Shown here piece after piece: positions 53,948-64,000 of a DNA stretch of 64,000 nt. The notes below the pieces were generated by a model. That model saw only the letters and a program-made list of their open reading frames with translations, searched no databases and was not told where the DNA came from. Position 1 is the first letter of the stretch. The number at the start of each line of letters is the position of its first letter. The stretch comes from Bradyrhizobium sp. 200. GTDB lineage: Bacteria; Pseudomonadota; Alphaproteobacteria; Rhizobiales; Xanthobacteraceae. The stretch spans positions 5,624,001 to 5,688,000 of the forward strand of contig NZ_CP064689.1 in the NCBI RefSeq assembly GCF_023100945.1. The letters are read 5' to 3'. The position numbers were made by a program, and so were the translations under genes.

Positions 53948-55654
53948 ATGGCATCCCGGTTCTCCCTTGCAGCCAAGTTATACTCGGTCTTCGCGCTGTT
54001 CGCGGTGCTGGTCGCCGCCATCACCGCCTTGTCCGACTACAACACCCGCCAGAATGCCGAACTTACCGAAGCGGTCTCGACCGCCAGCCGCGCTGCGCTC
54101 AACGTCGAGCGCATCAATTCGCTGGTCTATGCCGTCGTGATGGAATCGCGCGGCGTCTACATGTCGACCGATCCGGCGGTGGTGAAAAAATACGGCGACG
54201 GCTTGCTCAAGTTCAACGAACGCATTCTCGAAGTCGTCAAGAACTGGGAGACCCTCGTTCAGACCGACGACGCCCAGCAGTTCGCCACCTTCAAGAAGCG
54301 CATCGAACAGTTTGTCGACTTCCGCAAGGAGCTCGTTCGCCGCGGTGTCGAGATCAATGCGGCGGCAGGGCGTGAATGGGGTGACAATGACGCCAACCGC
54401 CAAGTGCGCACGGCGCTGAACAAGGATCTGGAAGCCCTGTCCAAGGTCTATGCCGAACGCAGCAAGAGACTGGCGCAGCAGACCGACACCAACCACACGA
54501 TGGCTTTTGTGCTGACCTGCCTCGGTGTCCTCGCGCTCGTCGTGGTCGTGCTGGGCATACTGATCATCGCCCGTTCGATCGCGCGGCCGCTTTCGGCCAT
54601 CACCGCAACCATCAAGCAGGTCGCCGACGGCGCCGAAGGCGTCGAGGTTCCGCATACCGGCCGCGACGACGAGATCGGCGCGCTCGCCCGCGCGATCAAG
54701 ATCTTTCAGGAGGCGATGGACCGCAATCGCAATCTCAATTCGCAAGTGCTGGAGGATTCGAAAGCGCGCGACGAGCGCACCCGCCACATCGAAGCCTCGG
54801 TCGACGCCTTCAGGGAAGCGATCGGCGGGGTGCTGCGCGCCGTCACCGACAACGCGACCTCGATGCGCGGCACCGCCCAGACCATTGCCAGCGTCTCGTC
54901 AGATGCCAGCGGGCGCGCGGTCGCCGCCTCCGGCGCGACCGAGCAGGCTTCCAGCAACGTTTCCGCCGTCGCCAGCGCGGCCGAGGAGCTTTCCGCCTCC
55001 GTCGAGGAAATCGGCCGCCAAGTGCGCCAATCGGCCAGCGCTGTCGGGCAGGCGGGCCAGCGCACCGAGAGATCGGTCGCCGAAATCGAAGGGCTTGCAG
55101 CCGCGACCCAGCGCATCGACGGCGTGCTCAGCCTGATTCAGGCGATCGCCGAGCAAACCAATCTCTTGGCGCTCAACGCGACGATCGAAGCCGCGCGCGC
55201 CGGCGATGCCGGCCGCGGCTTCGCCGTGGTCGCCCACGAGGTCAAGGCGCTGGCCGAGCAGACCGCCAAGGCGACCGCCGAGATCGGCCAGAACGTCGGC
55301 CTGATCCAGACCTCGACCAAAACCTCCGTCGAAGCGGTGCGCGAGATCGGCAACGCGGTGCGCGAGATCAACGAGGTGACGTCCATCATTGCCAGCGCGA
55401 TCGAGCAGCAGGATGCGGCAACCCGCGAGATATCGTCGAACGCGCAATTGGCAGCGCAAGGCAACGGAACGCTGGTGGTCAATATCAGTTCGCTCAGTGA
55501 CTCGATCGGCACGACGAGCACGGCCGCGGCGTCCGTCCTCACCGCATCCAGCGAACTGACGGCGACCGCCGAGACGCTGTCACGCGAAGTCGAGAAATTC
55601 TTCCGTAATCTGCGTGCGGATTCGTCCGAGCAGATGCGCAAGACCGGGACCTGA
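53948..55654 (+). CDS. Methyl-accepting chemotaxis protein
   Basis: 568-residue inner-membrane chemoreceptor. Helix 1 ([18 protein letters not shown]) and helix 2 ([20 protein letters not shown], ~residue 185-205) frame a ~150-residue periplasmic sensor domain that is all-helical and likely four-helix-bundle type. A HAMP domain follows, and the cytoplasmic coiled-coil has the signalling tip [20 protein letters not shown] with [23 protein letters not shown] 53948 gives a normal receptor start; an upstream in-frame ATG at 53906 would add 14 residues. The ligand is unknown, and no che genes lie nearby. Confidence 0.92.
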   Translation: MASRFSLAAKLYSVFALFAVLVAAITALSDYNTRQNAELTEAVSTASRAALNVERINSLVYAVVMESRGVYMSTDPAVVKKYGDGLLKFNERILEVVKNWETLVQTDDAQQFATFKKRIEQFVDFRKELVRRGVEINAAAGREWGDNDANRQVRTALNKDLEALSKVYAERSKRLAQQTDTNHTMAFVLTCLGVLALVVVVLGILIIARSIARPLSAITATIKQVADGAEGVEVPHTGRDDEIGALARAIKIFQEAMDRNRNLNSQVLEDSKARDERTRHIEASVDAFREAIGGVLRAVTDNATSMRGTAQTIASVSSDASGRAVAASGATEQASSNVSAVASAAEELSASVEEIGRQVRQSASAVGQAGQRTERSVAEIEGLAAATQRIDGVLSLIQAIAEQTNLLALNATIEAARAGDAGRGFAVVAHEVKALAEQTAKATAEIGQNVGLIQTSTKTSVEAVREIGNAVREINEVTSIIASAIEQQDAATREISSNAQLAAQGNGTLVVNISSLSDSIGTTSTAAASVLTASSELTATAETLSREVEKFFRNLRADSSEQMRKTGT

Positions 55655-55737
55655 TTCAAACTATCCCCGTCGCATTGAGCACCCGATCGAAAAAGCAGCC
55701 GACGTTCTCGGACTTGAAAACGAGTCCTTTTTTTCCG

Positions 55738-55825
55738 TCATGGCCGGGCTTGTCCCGGCCATCTACGTCTTTCCTGCTTGAATGAAGCAAGACGTGGATG
55801 CCCGGCACAAGGCCGGGCATGGCGA
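55738..55825. repeat. Long palindromic repeat (GGCCGGGCTTGTCCCGGCC type)
   Basis: The left arm (55738-55771) and right arm (55789-55825) pair over about 34 nt with few mismatches, and each arm also contains its own CCGG-type stem. It lies between the convergent chemotaxis and transglutaminase genes, 11 bp from the latter stop, where it may act as a bidirectional terminator. A shorter copy is at 17762-17830. Confidence 0.85.
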
Positions 55826-55836
55826 GTTTCTCGGAC

Positions 55837-56715
55837 TCACTCCACCGGCAGCACGTCCACGGCGACGCTGAGCTTCTGCTTGCGCGATCCGACGATGATG
55901 CCGTCGACCGGGGAGACGTCGGAGAAGTCCCGGCCCACCGCCAGGATGATGTGGTCGTTCTCGACCAAGAGGTCGTTGGTCGGATCGAACCCGATCCAGC
56001 CAAGCTCGGCGCCGCACCAGACCGAGACCCAGGCGTGGCTGGCGTCGGCGCCCTGGAGGCGCGGCTGGCCGGCGGGCGGAATGGTGCGCAGATAGCCGCT
56101 GACATAGGCCGCCGGCAGGCCCAGCCCGCGCAGGCCCGCAATCATCACATGGGCAAAGTCCTGGCAGACGCCGTGGCGCTTCTCGAATACTTCCTTGAGC
56201 GGCGTCGAAATCACGGTGGCCTTGGGGTCATACCTGAAATCGCGGCGGATCCGGCACATCAGGTCGACAGCGCCCGAGAGGATGCCGCCGCCCGGCGGGA
56301 AGCTTGGCGCGGCATAGGCGGTCAGCGGCGCCAACACCGGCACCAGCGAACTCGCAAAGACGTAGCCGACCGGCGAAGCTGGGCCGAGACTGGAGGCCTC
56401 GAACGCCACGTCGCGGATGTGCTCCCAGAGCCGGCTCTGTGCTGTGCGAGCTGGCGGCCGGCGCGAGACCGAAACCCGCGATCGGGAATCGATCCGCAAA
56501 TTGCGATGCGCGGCCTCGATCAGCACGCTCTCGGTATGGGTTCCGAAAAAGTCGTGCCGCACCGTGCGTTCGGCCGGCCGCGGCCGGATCTCGACCGTAT
56601 GGGAGATCAATTGCTGTCCATCGCCGCTCCGCGGCTCCAGCCGCAGCGAGCACCGCGCAAAACTCACCGGGCTTTCGTAAGCGTAGGTCGTGACGTGACG
56701 GATGTCGTAGATCAC
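55837..56715 (-). CDS. Transglutaminase-like cysteine peptidase-fold protein
   Basis: 292 residues from GTG 56715. An N-terminal beta domain (DIRHVTTYAYESPVSFARC) precedes the transglutaminase core with the catalytic triad in GVCQDFAHVMIAGLRGLG (Cys), ASHAWVSVWC (His) and WIGFDPTND (Asp). It overlaps the ATP-grasp/alpha-E gene stop as GTGA, so the two are coupled. With DUF2126 and CP-ATP-grasp neighbours it belongs to the predicted peptide-ligase/transglutaminase system described computationally in many proteobacteria; it probably hydrolyses or transfers gamma- or isopeptide bonds. Confidence 0.9.
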   Translation of the reverse strand: MIYDIRHVTTYAYESPVSFARCSLRLEPRSGDGQQLISHTVEIRPRPAERTVRHDFFGTHTESVLIEAAHRNLRIDSRSRVSVSRRPPARTAQSRLWEHIRDVAFEASSLGPASPVGYVFASSLVPVLAPLTAYAAPSFPPGGGILSGAVDLMCRIRRDFRYDPKATVISTPLKEVFEKRHGVCQDFAHVMIAGLRGLGLPAAYVSGYLRTIPPAGQPRLQGADASHAWVSVWCGAELGWIGFDPTNDLLVENDHIILAVGRDFSDVSPVDGIIVGSRKQKLSVAVDVLPVE

Positions 56716-59246
56716 GCGAGGCCTGTGAGCTTCTCCGGCCGGCTCGCATTGGGCCCGTGCGGGAAATAATGCAGGCCAATGGCGTCGGCGAGATTGAGCA
56801 GATCCTGCTCCAGCGCGAACAGGGTTTTGACATCCAGCGCCGCGGCTTCGGCGGTCGTCAGCGTCGCCTGCAATGCCACCGCCAGCCGCTGCGGCCGCTC
56901 GATCAGGCCGTGCTCCTTCAGGCTGGGGAGCGCGGCGATGTGATCATTCAGCGTCGCCACCTGAAACGCGACCGAGCGCGGATTATAGGGATCGAGCACC
57001 GCGAGGTCGCGCACCGGCGCCAGCGCCGGGCCGACCAGATAGCGCGAACGATAGGTGATCTGGCAATCCACCAGCGTCAGCAGCATATCGAGGTCCTCCT
57101 CGCCGGCCTCGTCATAGGCAAACTGCCGGGCAAACCGCGCGGTGTTGATAGCGCGCTCGGCGCGGCGGCCCATGTCGAAGAAGCGCCAGCCGGCGGCCCG
57201 GTTCATGTTCTCCTGCGCCAGGCCGGCAAGACCAGCCAGTTCCTGCAGCGTCAGTTCGGCGGCGCTGACGATGCTGTCGTCGTCGTCGACCTGCAAGGCG
57301 AGGCGGTCGACCATCTCGGTGATGATCTGCCAGGCGTCGGGCGACAGTCGCTCACGCAACGAGGTGGCGGTCCGCTGGGCCGACCTCACCAATGAAAGGG
57401 CCGAGCCGAATTTCTCCTCGCTTTGGAGCGCCTCGGCGATGACCTTCGCCGGGTTCGCGCGCGTCGCCTGCGAGGTGGCGCCCCAGGTCACCAGAATTCG
57501 CTGGATGCGCTCGACCGAATGCAGCGCGGTCGAAGCCCCCGTCGAAGCTCCCGTTGAAGTTCCCTTGGCCGGATCGCGCGTCGAGGTGCCGAGCGCACGG
57601 ATCAGCCGCAGCGTCGCCTCGGCGCGCTCGAGGTAGCGGCCGAGCCAGAACAGATTGTCCGCGGCACGGCTGGGCACGACGCCGGCAATCCGCCGGATCC
57701 GCACGGCGTCGGCACCCGGCAGCAGCGTCGCCGATGATACGGCCTTGTCGGACACCACCCAGACGTCCGCCGCCCGCGCGCCATCGCCCATCGACACCGC
57801 GCGGGCATCCGCCTGTTCGGCGATCCGGCAAAAGCCGCCGGGCAGGATGGTCCAGCCACTCGGCGTCGCGGCGGCAAAGACCCTGAGCACAAACGGGCGC
57901 GGCGTGATCCGGCCCTGCTCCCACACCGGCGTCGTCGACAGCCGCACCAGTTCCTGGCCGACATAGTCGATGCCGCGATCGGTGATCGCCTGCCGGAGCC
58001 GATCGCGCTCGGCGGGCTCCAGTTCGCCGGCAAGCACGGGACCGTGGCTGGAAAAGCCGGGAACGGCCCGGCCATAGGCGCCCTCGATCGCGAAATCCTC
58101 CAGCCGCGACAACACTTCCTCACGCGCGGCTTTCTGCCCGCACCACCAGGTCGCGATGTGCGGCATGATCAGAGTCTCGCCGAGCAGACGCCGGCACAGG
58201 CTCGGCAGGAAGCCGAGCAGCGCCCTCGCCTCCAGGACGCCCGAGCCCGGCATGTTGGCGACGACGACGCCGCTCTTGCGCAGCACGTCGATCAGGCCGG
58301 GCACGCCGAGATGCGACGAGGCATCGAGTTCCAGCGGATCGAGGAAATTGGAATCGACCCGGCGCAGCAGCACGTCGAGCCGCTTCAATCCGGCGACGGT
58401 GCGGATGTGAATGCGGTCGCCGCTGACGGCGAGATCGTCGCCCTCGACCAGGAGGAAGCCGAGATATCGCGCCAGGGTAGCGTGTTCGAAATAGGTTTCG
58501 CTGAAGGCGCCCGGCGTCAGCAACCCGATCCGCGGCTCGTCGCGGTCGGCGCTGGCGCGAAGCGAGTCGCGGAATGCCTCGAAGAACGGCGCCACGCGCT
58601 CGACGTTCATCGACTTGTAGAGACTGGAAAAGGCGCGCGACAGCACCAGCCGATTTTCCAGTGCGTAACCGGCACCCGACGGCGCCTGCGTGCGGTCGTT
58701 CAGCACCCACCAGCGCCCATCTGGGCCGCGGCCGACATCAGCGGCGTAGAAATGCAAATAGCGGTTGCCCGGCGGTTTGACGCCGCAAACCGCGCGCAGA
58801 TATTCGTTGCTGCCGGCAATCGCGGCCGCAGGCACCGCGCCGTCGGCGACCAGCCGGCCATCGCCATAGAGATCGCGCAGCACCATCTCAAACAATTGGG
58901 CGCGTTGCGCGATGGCCGTGGTCAGTTGCTGCCAATCGGCCTCGTCGATGATGAGCGGCAGGTGGCTGAGGGGCCACAGCCTGTCGGCCGTCTCGCCGGG
59001 CGCGCGGTAGGTGACGCCGGCCTCGCGCAGATGCCGGTCGGCGGAGGCAAAGCGGCGCTCGATATCGGCCGGCGAAAGTGCGGCAAAGGCATCGAAAAAA
59101 CGGCTCCACGCCGCGCGCGGCACGCCGTCCGGTCCGATATATTCGTCGGGAATCCCGGGCAGCCGCGCATAGTCGCGCGTCCATTGCGCCATCCGGCGCT
59201 GGCCCGGGCGGGCCTTGCTTTCCTGACTGCTGCCTTGGCCTGCCAT
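56712..59246 (-). CDS. Fused circularly permuted ATP-grasp and alpha-E protein
   Basis: 844 residues, a fusion of two domains that are separate genes in many genomes. Residues ~20-500 are a circularly permuted ATP-grasp (CP_ATPgrasp type), with YLHFYAADVGRGPDGRWWVL and DRTQAPSGAGYALENRLVLS typical; residues ~520-830 are the all-helical alpha-E domain (RAADNLFWLGRYLERAEATL, DMGRRAERAINTARFA). The linker holds a short repeat (GTSTGASTGAST). ATP-grasp proteins of this type are predicted to form amide bonds. ATG 59246 is 28 bp from the DUF2126 stop. The function has not been shown, to my knowledge. Confidence 0.9.
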   Translation of the reverse strand: MAGQGSSQESKARPGQRRMAQWTRDYARLPGIPDEYIGPDGVPRAAWSRFFDAFAALSPADIERRFASADRHLREAGVTYRAPGETADRLWPLSHLPLIIDEADWQQLTTAIAQRAQLFEMVLRDLYGDGRLVADGAVPAAAIAGSNEYLRAVCGVKPPGNRYLHFYAADVGRGPDGRWWVLNDRTQAPSGAGYALENRLVLSRAFSSLYKSMNVERVAPFFEAFRDSLRASADRDEPRIGLLTPGAFSETYFEHATLARYLGFLLVEGDDLAVSGDRIHIRTVAGLKRLDVLLRRVDSNFLDPLELDASSHLGVPGLIDVLRKSGVVVANMPGSGVLEARALLGFLPSLCRRLLGETLIMPHIATWWCGQKAAREEVLSRLEDFAIEGAYGRAVPGFSSHGPVLAGELEPAERDRLRQAITDRGIDYVGQELVRLSTTPVWEQGRITPRPFVLRVFAAATPSGWTILPGGFCRIAEQADARAVSMGDGARAADVWVVSDKAVSSATLLPGADAVRIRRIAGVVPSRAADNLFWLGRYLERAEATLRLIRALGTSTRDPAKGTSTGASTGASTALHSVERIQRILVTWGATSQATRANPAKVIAEALQSEEKFGSALSLVRSAQRTATSLRERLSPDAWQIITEMVDRLALQVDDDDSIVSAAELTLQELAGLAGLAQENMNRAAGWRFFDMGRRAERAINTARFARQFAYDEAGEEDLDMLLTLVDCQITYRSRYLVGPALAPVRDLAVLDPYNPRSVAFQVATLNDHIAALPSLKEHGLIERPQRLAVALQATLTTAEAAALDVKTLFALEQDLLNLADAIGLHYFPHGPNASRPEKLTGLA

Positions 59247-59274
59247 TCCGATTCCCCGAGACCATCGCTGCCGA

Positions 59275-62200
59275 TTAGATCAGGAGCGGCGTCCTCAAGT
59301 CGAGCGTCAAAGGGAATTCAATTGTGCGTTCCTCGGGCGGCGGGTCGATCCTGCCCGGGGTGTGGCCGTGGTCCTGAAACCGGGCCAGCCGCCGGGCTTC
59401 CGCCTCATAGGAATTGACCGGCTTGGTGTCGTAGCTGCGGCCGCCGGGATGGGCGACGTGGTAGACGCAGCCGCCGAGCGAGCGGCCGTTCCAGCTATCG
59501 ATCAAGTCAAATGTCAGCGGCGCGTGCACCGGAATGGTCGGATGCAGCCCCGAAGCCGGCTGCCAGGCCTTGAAACGGACGGCGGCAACGGCCTCTCCAG
59601 AGCGGCCGGTCGGCGTCATCGGCATCCGCCTGCCGTTGCAGGTCACGACATGACGGCCTTCGACAAAACCCTCAGCCTTGACCTGCAGCCGCTCCACTGA
59701 CGAGTCGACATAGCGCACGGTGCCGCCGGCCGAGCCCTCCTCTCCAAGGACGTGCCAAGGCTCCAGCGCTTGCCGCAATTCCAGCGCGACGCCGCCATGA
59801 TGGACGCGGCCGAACACCGGGAAACGAAACTCGAGCTGCGCCGAATACCATTCCGGCGAGAATTCGTAGCCGGATTGCCTGATATCATCGAGCACGCCGA
59901 GAAAATCCTCCCAGAGGAAATGCGGCAGCATGAAGCGGTCGTGCAGCGTGGTGCCCCAGCGGACGAACTTGCCTTGCTGCGGCTCGCGCCAGAGCTTTGC
60001 GATCAGCGCGCGGATCAGCAATTGCTGCGCCAGCGACATCCTGGGATCGGGCGGCATTTCGAGCGCGCGGAATTCGACCAGCCCGAGACGGCCGGTCGGC
60101 CCGTCGGGCGAATAGAGCTTGTCGATGCAGATTTCGGCGCGATGGGTATTGCCGGTGATGTCGACGAGGATATGCCGGAACAGGCGGTCCACCAGCCATA
60201 GCGGCGCTTCGATCTCGGGCGGCGGCACATGCGAGAGCGCAATTTCCAGCTCATAGAGTCCGTCGTGGCGGGCCTCGTCGATGCGTGGCGCCTGGCTGGT
60301 CGGACCGATGAACATGCCGGAGAACAGGTATGACAACGACGGGTGCCGCTGCCAGTACAGCACGAGACTCCTGAGCAGATCAGGACGGCGCAGGAACGGC
60401 GAATCCTGCGGCGTCGAGCCGCCGACCACGACATGATTGCCGCCGCCGGTGCCGGTGTGGCGGCCGTCGACCAGAAAGCGGTTGGCGCCGAGCCGGACTT
60501 TGGCGGCGTCTTCGTACAGGCCAAAGGTGATGTCGACGGCTTCCCGCCAGCTTTGCGCCGGCTGGACGTTGATTTCGATGACGCCGGGATCGGGCGTCAC
60601 CTTGATAACCTCGACACGCGGATCGTAAGGCGGCCCGTAGCCCTCGACATGAACCTGGATCTGCATTTCATCGGCGGTCGCCTCTACCGCCGCGATCAGT
60701 TCGAGATAATCCTCAAGCTTCTCCACCGGCGGCATGAACGCGCACAAGACGCCGTCACGGATTTCGACGGATGCCGCCGTGCGCACCGGCTTCGGTTTAG
60801 GCTCGGGTTTTGGCTTCTCTGCCAACCTTACGGGCACGCCTCCTGCTTCGGCGTCTTTGTCTTCGACCGCGAGTTCCAGACGCGGCTCCATCGGATCCTG
60901 CTCGACCACATACGGATACTCTTCGGGAGGGACGTGCGGCAGCGACGCCATCGGCAGCCGCAGCCCGAGTGGCGAATCGCCGGGTATCAGAAACAGATGG
61001 CGACGCTTGAGCTGCCAGTGCTCGCTCATCCAGCCCATCATCCATCCTGGGGCGTCAGCGTCCGCGTGCTGGATCGGCAGCACGAATCCCTTGGGCTTGT
61101 TCAACCCCTCATCGAATACCCGCGCCATGCGCGAGCGCTCCTCGGGATCGGCCAGCCTGGAGTCGCTGGGATCAACGTTGACCGGCAAGGCCGCTTCCTT
61201 CTGCAGCCAGAGCGCGGGATCCTCATAGGCCGGCATGACATAGCCGGCATCGAGGCCGAGCCGCTTCGCGGTGCCTTCCATGAACTGTTGAGCGTCTTCG
61301 ATTATCGCCTTGCGCGGGCTGTCTATCTTCGCGATCAGCTCGGCATTCTTCCAGATCGGCACGCCGTCCTTGCGCCAATAGAGGCCGAACGCCCAGCGCG
61401 GCAGGCTTTCGCCCGGATACCACTTGCCCTGCCCGTAATGTAATAGCCCGCCCGGCGCAAAACGCGCGTGCAGCTTGCGGATCAGTTCGTCCGCCAGCGC
61501 CTGCTTGGTCGGGCCGATGGCGGCGATGTTCCATTCCGGCGATTCCAGATCGTCGACGGAGACGAAGGTCGGCTCGCCGCCCATGGTTAGCCGCACGTCA
61601 TCGCGCTTGAGATCGGCGTCGACCTGCTCGCCCAGGCGATCGAGACGCGTCCAGGACTCATCGGAGAACGGCCGCGTGATCCGCGGCGCCTCGCGGATGC
61701 GCCGGACACTCATCTCGAAGCCGAAATCGACATTGGCGAAGCCGGCGCTGCCCGAGATCGGCGCCGCCGAACGGTAATGCGGCGTGGCGGCGACGGGGAT
61801 GTGCCCTTCGCCCGTCAGCATGCCGGAGGTGACGTCGAACCCGATCCAGCCGGCGCCGGGAAGGTAGACCTCTGCCCAGGCGTGTAGGTCGGTAAAATCG
61901 CTTTCGACCTCGCGCGGGCCCTCGACCGGATCGATGTCGGGCCGCAACTGGATGAGGTAGCCGGAGACGAAGCGCGCCGCGAGGCCGAGGTGGCGAAAGA
62001 TATGGATCAACAGCCACGCCGAGTCGCGGCACGAGCCGGAGCCAAGAGCCAGCGTCTCCTCCGGCGTCTGAATGCCCGGCTCCATCCGGATGACGTAGCT
62101 GACCTTTTTCTGAAGCTGCGCGTTCAGCTCGACCAGGAAATTGACCGTGCTGTCGGCCTCGCGCGGAATCTCTTTCAAGTACGACGCAAACAGCGGCCCC

Positions 62201-62568
62201 TGCTCTGACGTGGCGAGATACGGCGCAAGCTCGGTCTTCAGATCGTTGGTGTACTGAAACGGAAAAGAGGTGGCGTAACCCTCGACAAAGAAGTCGAAAG
62301 GATTGACCACCGTCATCTGCGTGGAGAAGTCGACTTCGATCTTGAGTTCAGACGCCTTCTCCGGAAACACGAATCGCGCCAGCCAGTTGCCTTGCGGATC
62401 CTGCTGCCAGTTCACGAAATGGTTCGAGGGCGTAACTTTAAGCGAATAGCTCAGGATCGGTGTCCGCGTATGCGGTGCCGGGCGCAGGCGAACGGTTTGC
62501 GGGCCGAGATCGATCGGTCGGTCGTATTTGTAGTGCGTGACGTGATGTAGTGCGACGAAGATCGACAC
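59275..62568 (-). CDS. DUF2126 transglutaminase-like giant protein
   Basis: 1,097 residues from GTG 62568. The N-terminal ~290 residues are a transglutaminase-like domain: [13 protein letters not shown], catalytic Cys in [20 protein letters not shown], His in [15 protein letters not shown], and Asp in GFDVTSGM. The remaining ~800 residues are DUF2126, a predicted COOH-NH2 ligase of the glutamine-synthetase-like superfamily, with [19 protein letters not shown] and the [19 protein letters not shown] block. A Pro/Lys linker ([11 protein letters not shown]) lies near residue 590. It starts the DUF2126, ATP-grasp/alpha-E, transglutaminase operon. The substrate is unknown. Confidence 0.92.
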   Translation of the reverse strand: MSIFVALHHVTHYKYDRPIDLGPQTVRLRPAPHTRTPILSYSLKVTPSNHFVNWQQDPQGNWLARFVFPEKASELKIEVDFSTQMTVVNPFDFFVEGYATSFPFQYTNDLKTELAPYLATSEQGPLFASYLKEIPREADSTVNFLVELNAQLQKKVSYVIRMEPGIQTPEETLALGSGSCRDSAWLLIHIFRHLGLAARFVSGYLIQLRPDIDPVEGPREVESDFTDLHAWAEVYLPGAGWIGFDVTSGMLTGEGHIPVAATPHYRSAAPISGSAGFANVDFGFEMSVRRIREAPRITRPFSDESWTRLDRLGEQVDADLKRDDVRLTMGGEPTFVSVDDLESPEWNIAAIGPTKQALADELIRKLHARFAPGGLLHYGQGKWYPGESLPRWAFGLYWRKDGVPIWKNAELIAKIDSPRKAIIEDAQQFMEGTAKRLGLDAGYVMPAYEDPALWLQKEAALPVNVDPSDSRLADPEERSRMARVFDEGLNKPKGFVLPIQHADADAPGWMMGWMSEHWQLKRRHLFLIPGDSPLGLRLPMASLPHVPPEEYPYVVEQDPMEPRLELAVEDKDAEAGGVPVRLAEKPKPEPKPKPVRTAASVEIRDGVLCAFMPPVEKLEDYLELIAAVEATADEMQIQVHVEGYGPPYDPRVEVIKVTPDPGVIEINVQPAQSWREAVDITFGLYEDAAKVRLGANRFLVDGRHTGTGGGNHVVVGGSTPQDSPFLRRPDLLRSLVLYWQRHPSLSYLFSGMFIGPTSQAPRIDEARHDGLYELEIALSHVPPPEIEAPLWLVDRLFRHILVDITGNTHRAEICIDKLYSPDGPTGRLGLVEFRALEMPPDPRMSLAQQLLIRALIAKLWREPQQGKFVRWGTTLHDRFMLPHFLWEDFLGVLDDIRQSGYEFSPEWYSAQLEFRFPVFGRVHHGGVALELRQALEPWHVLGEEGSAGGTVRYVDSSVERLQVKAEGFVEGRHVVTCNGRRMPMTPTGRSGEAVAAVRFKAWQPASGLHPTIPVHAPLTFDLIDSWNGRSLGGCVYHVAHPGGRSYDTKPVNSYEAEARRLARFQDHGHTPGRIDPPPEERTIEFPLTLDLRTPLLI

Positions 62569-62670
62569 GGACCGGAAACTCCAGCGGCTTTTTTAAGCAG
62601 AACACCGGTTCCGGGCAGGATCAAGCACTAACAACGGGCACGGTGTGCCTACGGGAAGTGCGGCTCCACT

Positions 62671-62790
62671 GTCGTCCCTGCGAACGCAGGGACCCATACG
62701 CCGCGGCCAGCGTAAGGGGCACGCGGGGGAACAGCTTTGCTTCAACGACTTCGAGCGGTGGTTATGGGCCCCTGCGTTCGCAGGGGCGAC
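62671..62790. repeat. Palindromic repeat (GTCGTCCCTGCGAACGCAGG type)
   Basis: Left arm 62671-62698 pairs with the right arm 62763-62790 (GTCGTCCCTGCGAACGCAGG against CCTGCGTTCGCAGGGGCGAC), with each arm itself a CTGCG-hairpin. It occupies most of the 240-bp gap between the UxaA-like gene and DUF2126; nothing else is seen there. Confidence 0.85.
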
Positions 62791-62808
62791 GGCAGAGTTG
62801 TGCAAGAA

Positions 62809-64000
62809 CTACATCGTTGCCCCAAGCACCCACGGCGCAAACTCGGCGCCGCCAAAGTCGAAGCTTTCGCTCTTGGTCGGCTGGCCCGATGCCGTTTTCA
62901 GCATCAGCTCAAAGATGCGCTGGCCACATTGCTGCACGGTTTCCTCGCCATCGAGGATGGTGCCGCAATTGACGTCCATGTCGTCTTCCATGCGCTTGTA
63001 CATCGGCGTGTTGGTCGCGAGCTTGATCGAGGGCGCGGGCTTGCAGCCGAACACGCTGCCGCGCCCCGTGGTGAAGCAGACCATATTGGCGCCGCCCGCC
63101 ACCTGGCCCGTGGCCGCGACCGGGTCGTAGCCGGGCGTGTCCATGAAGACAAAACCCTTCTTGGTGATGGGCTCGGCGTAGTTGAGCACGTCGACCAGGT
63201 TGGTGCTGCCGGCCTTGGCCATCGCGCCCAATGACTTCTCAAGGATGGTGGTAAGGCCGCCGGCCTTGTTACCGGGGCTCGGATTGGCATTCATCTCGGC
63301 GCCTTCGCGCCTGGTGTATTCCTCCCACCAGCGCATCAGCCCAACGAGCTTTTCGCCGACCTCACGACTGACCGCGCGGCGGGTCAGGAGATGTTCGGCG
63401 CCGTAGGTTTCCGGTGTCTCGGATAGGATCACCGTGCCGCCATGGGCAACCAGGAGATCGCTCGCCGCGCCGAGCGCCGGATTGGCTGAGACACCGGAGT
63501 AACCGTCGGAGCCGCCGCATTGCAGCGCCACCGTCAATTCGCTGGCCGGCACGGGTTCGCGCTTCACTCTATTGGCGTCGGTCAGCGCCTCCTTCACGAA
63601 GGCTATACCGGCCTCCACCGTCTTGCGGGTGCCCCCGACTTCCTGGATGTCCATCGCGCGCAGCCGGCCGGCGAGCTTCTGCTCCTGCATCAGGCCGCCG
63701 ATCTGGTTGACCTCGCAGCCGAGGCCCAACACGACGACGGCAGAAAAGTTCACGTGCCGCGCGTAGCCGCCGAGCGTCCGGCGGAGCAGCGCCAGCGGCT
63801 CGTCCTGCGTCATGCCGCAGCCGGTCTTGTGGGTCAGCGCCACCACGCCGTCGACGTTCGGGAAGTCGGCCAGCGGGTTATCGCCGGTAAATGGATTCTT
63901 CTTGAACATGTCGGCGACGATGCCGGCGACATGGGCGCTGCAATTCACCGAGGTGAGGATGCCGATATAGTTGCGCGTTGCCACCCGCCCGTCGGCGCGG
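62809..64000 (-). CDS. UxaA family altronate/galactarate dehydratase-like protein, 5' end beyond window
   Basis: At least 397 codons, continuing off the right edge: the frame upstream of the GTG at 63984 reads RADGRVATRNYIGIL, a family block, so that GTG is an internal valine and the start is outside. Blocks seen include TSVNCSAHVA, GCGMTQDEPLALLRRTLGGY, LGLGCEVNQIGGL, ALQCGGSDGYSGVSANPALG and FGCKPAPSIKLATN. The domain matches the large-subunit part of altronate hydrolase and galactarate dehydratase (iron-dependent sugar-acid dehydratases); the missing part should hold the N-terminal SAF domain if this is a full-length ~500-residue member. Confidence 0.88.
   Translation of the reverse strand, partial: RADGRVATRNYIGILTSVNCSAHVAGIVADMFKKNPFTGDNPLADFPNVDGVVALTHKTGCGMTQDEPLALLRRTLGGYARHVNFSAVVVLGLGCEVNQIGGLMQEQKLAGRLRAMDIQEVGGTRKTVEAGIAFVKEALTDANRVKREPVPASELTVALQCGGSDGYSGVSANPALGAASDLLVAHGGTVILSETPETYGAEHLLTRRAVSREVGEKLVGLMRWWEEYTRREGAEMNANPSPGNKAGGLTTILEKSLGAMAKAGSTNLVDVLNYAEPITKKGFVFMDTPGYDPVAATGQVAGGANMVCFTTGRGSVFGCKPAPSIKLATNTPMYKRMEDDMDVNCGTILDGEETVQQCGQRIFELMLKTASGQPTKSESFDFGGAEFAPWVLGATM

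Noticed and set aside
1..64000. tRNA, rRNA, CRISPR array, transposase or prophage genes
   Set aside because: None was seen on reading either strand. A covariance-model search for RNAs would be decisive.

Overview
The window looks like chromosomal DNA of a high-GC alphaproteobacterium of the Bradyrhizobium/Rhodopseudomonas group (Nitrobacteraceae). The main reasons are a nearly complete hopanoid locus that includes the 2-methylase gene hpnP, an imuA-imuB-dnaE2 cassette under an alphaproteobacterial GTTC-N7-GTTC LexA box, and several palindromic repeat families of the kind common in that group. No rRNA, tRNA, CRISPR array, transposase or phage gene was seen. The gene order is compact, with many ATGA or GTGA stop/start overlaps.

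Region 1 (1-6.2 kb) is DNA damage tolerance. imuA, imuB and dnaE2 run leftwards off the window edge. Both imuB and dnaE2 carry the same ~124-bp palindromic element, inserted in frame and translated in the same frame. Across the LexA box lies a UdgX uracil-DNA binding/glycosylase gene, preceded by what looks like the start of a lost radical-SAM gene.

Region 2 (6.2-26 kb) is general metabolism. It holds Pit phosphate transporter and PPK2; a patatin-like hydrolase, 3-hydroxybutyrate dehydrogenase and acetoacetate decarboxylase; a ZntB/CorA channel and an OprB-type porin; two tandemly duplicated M20 amidohydrolases; a small TTG-start cysteine-pair protein; a GMC oxidoreductase; a luciferase-like monooxygenase with a flavin reductase; an exported TPR protein; a sigma-54 activator of AcoR type; and a GFA/CENP-V family protein.

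Region 3 (26-53 kb) is the hopanoid locus: hpnO, a DUF2147 gene, hpnN, ispH, hpnH, then hpnG-shc-hpnE-hpnD-hpnC in one tight leftward operon, and finally hpnP sitting between eutB and eutC. Together they lead from isoprenoid precursor (IspH) to squalene (HpnCDE), hopene (Shc), adenosylhopane and its hydrolysis (HpnH, HpnG), an amino-substituted side chain (HpnO), C-2 methylation (HpnP) and outer-membrane transport (HpnN). Two non-classical units are embedded: TetR-AidB-like acyl-CoA dehydrogenase-class II aldolase-DUF2520, and an RND/MMPL transporter translationally coupled to a 353-residue protein I do not recognise.

Region 4 (53-64 kb) has a methyl-accepting chemotaxis protein, then an operon of a DUF2126 transglutaminase-like giant protein, a fused circularly permuted ATP-grasp/alpha-E protein and a second transglutaminase-like protein. 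This is a widespread, predicted but poorly characterised peptide-ligation/peptidase system. An altronate/galactarate dehydratase-like gene is cut by the right edge.
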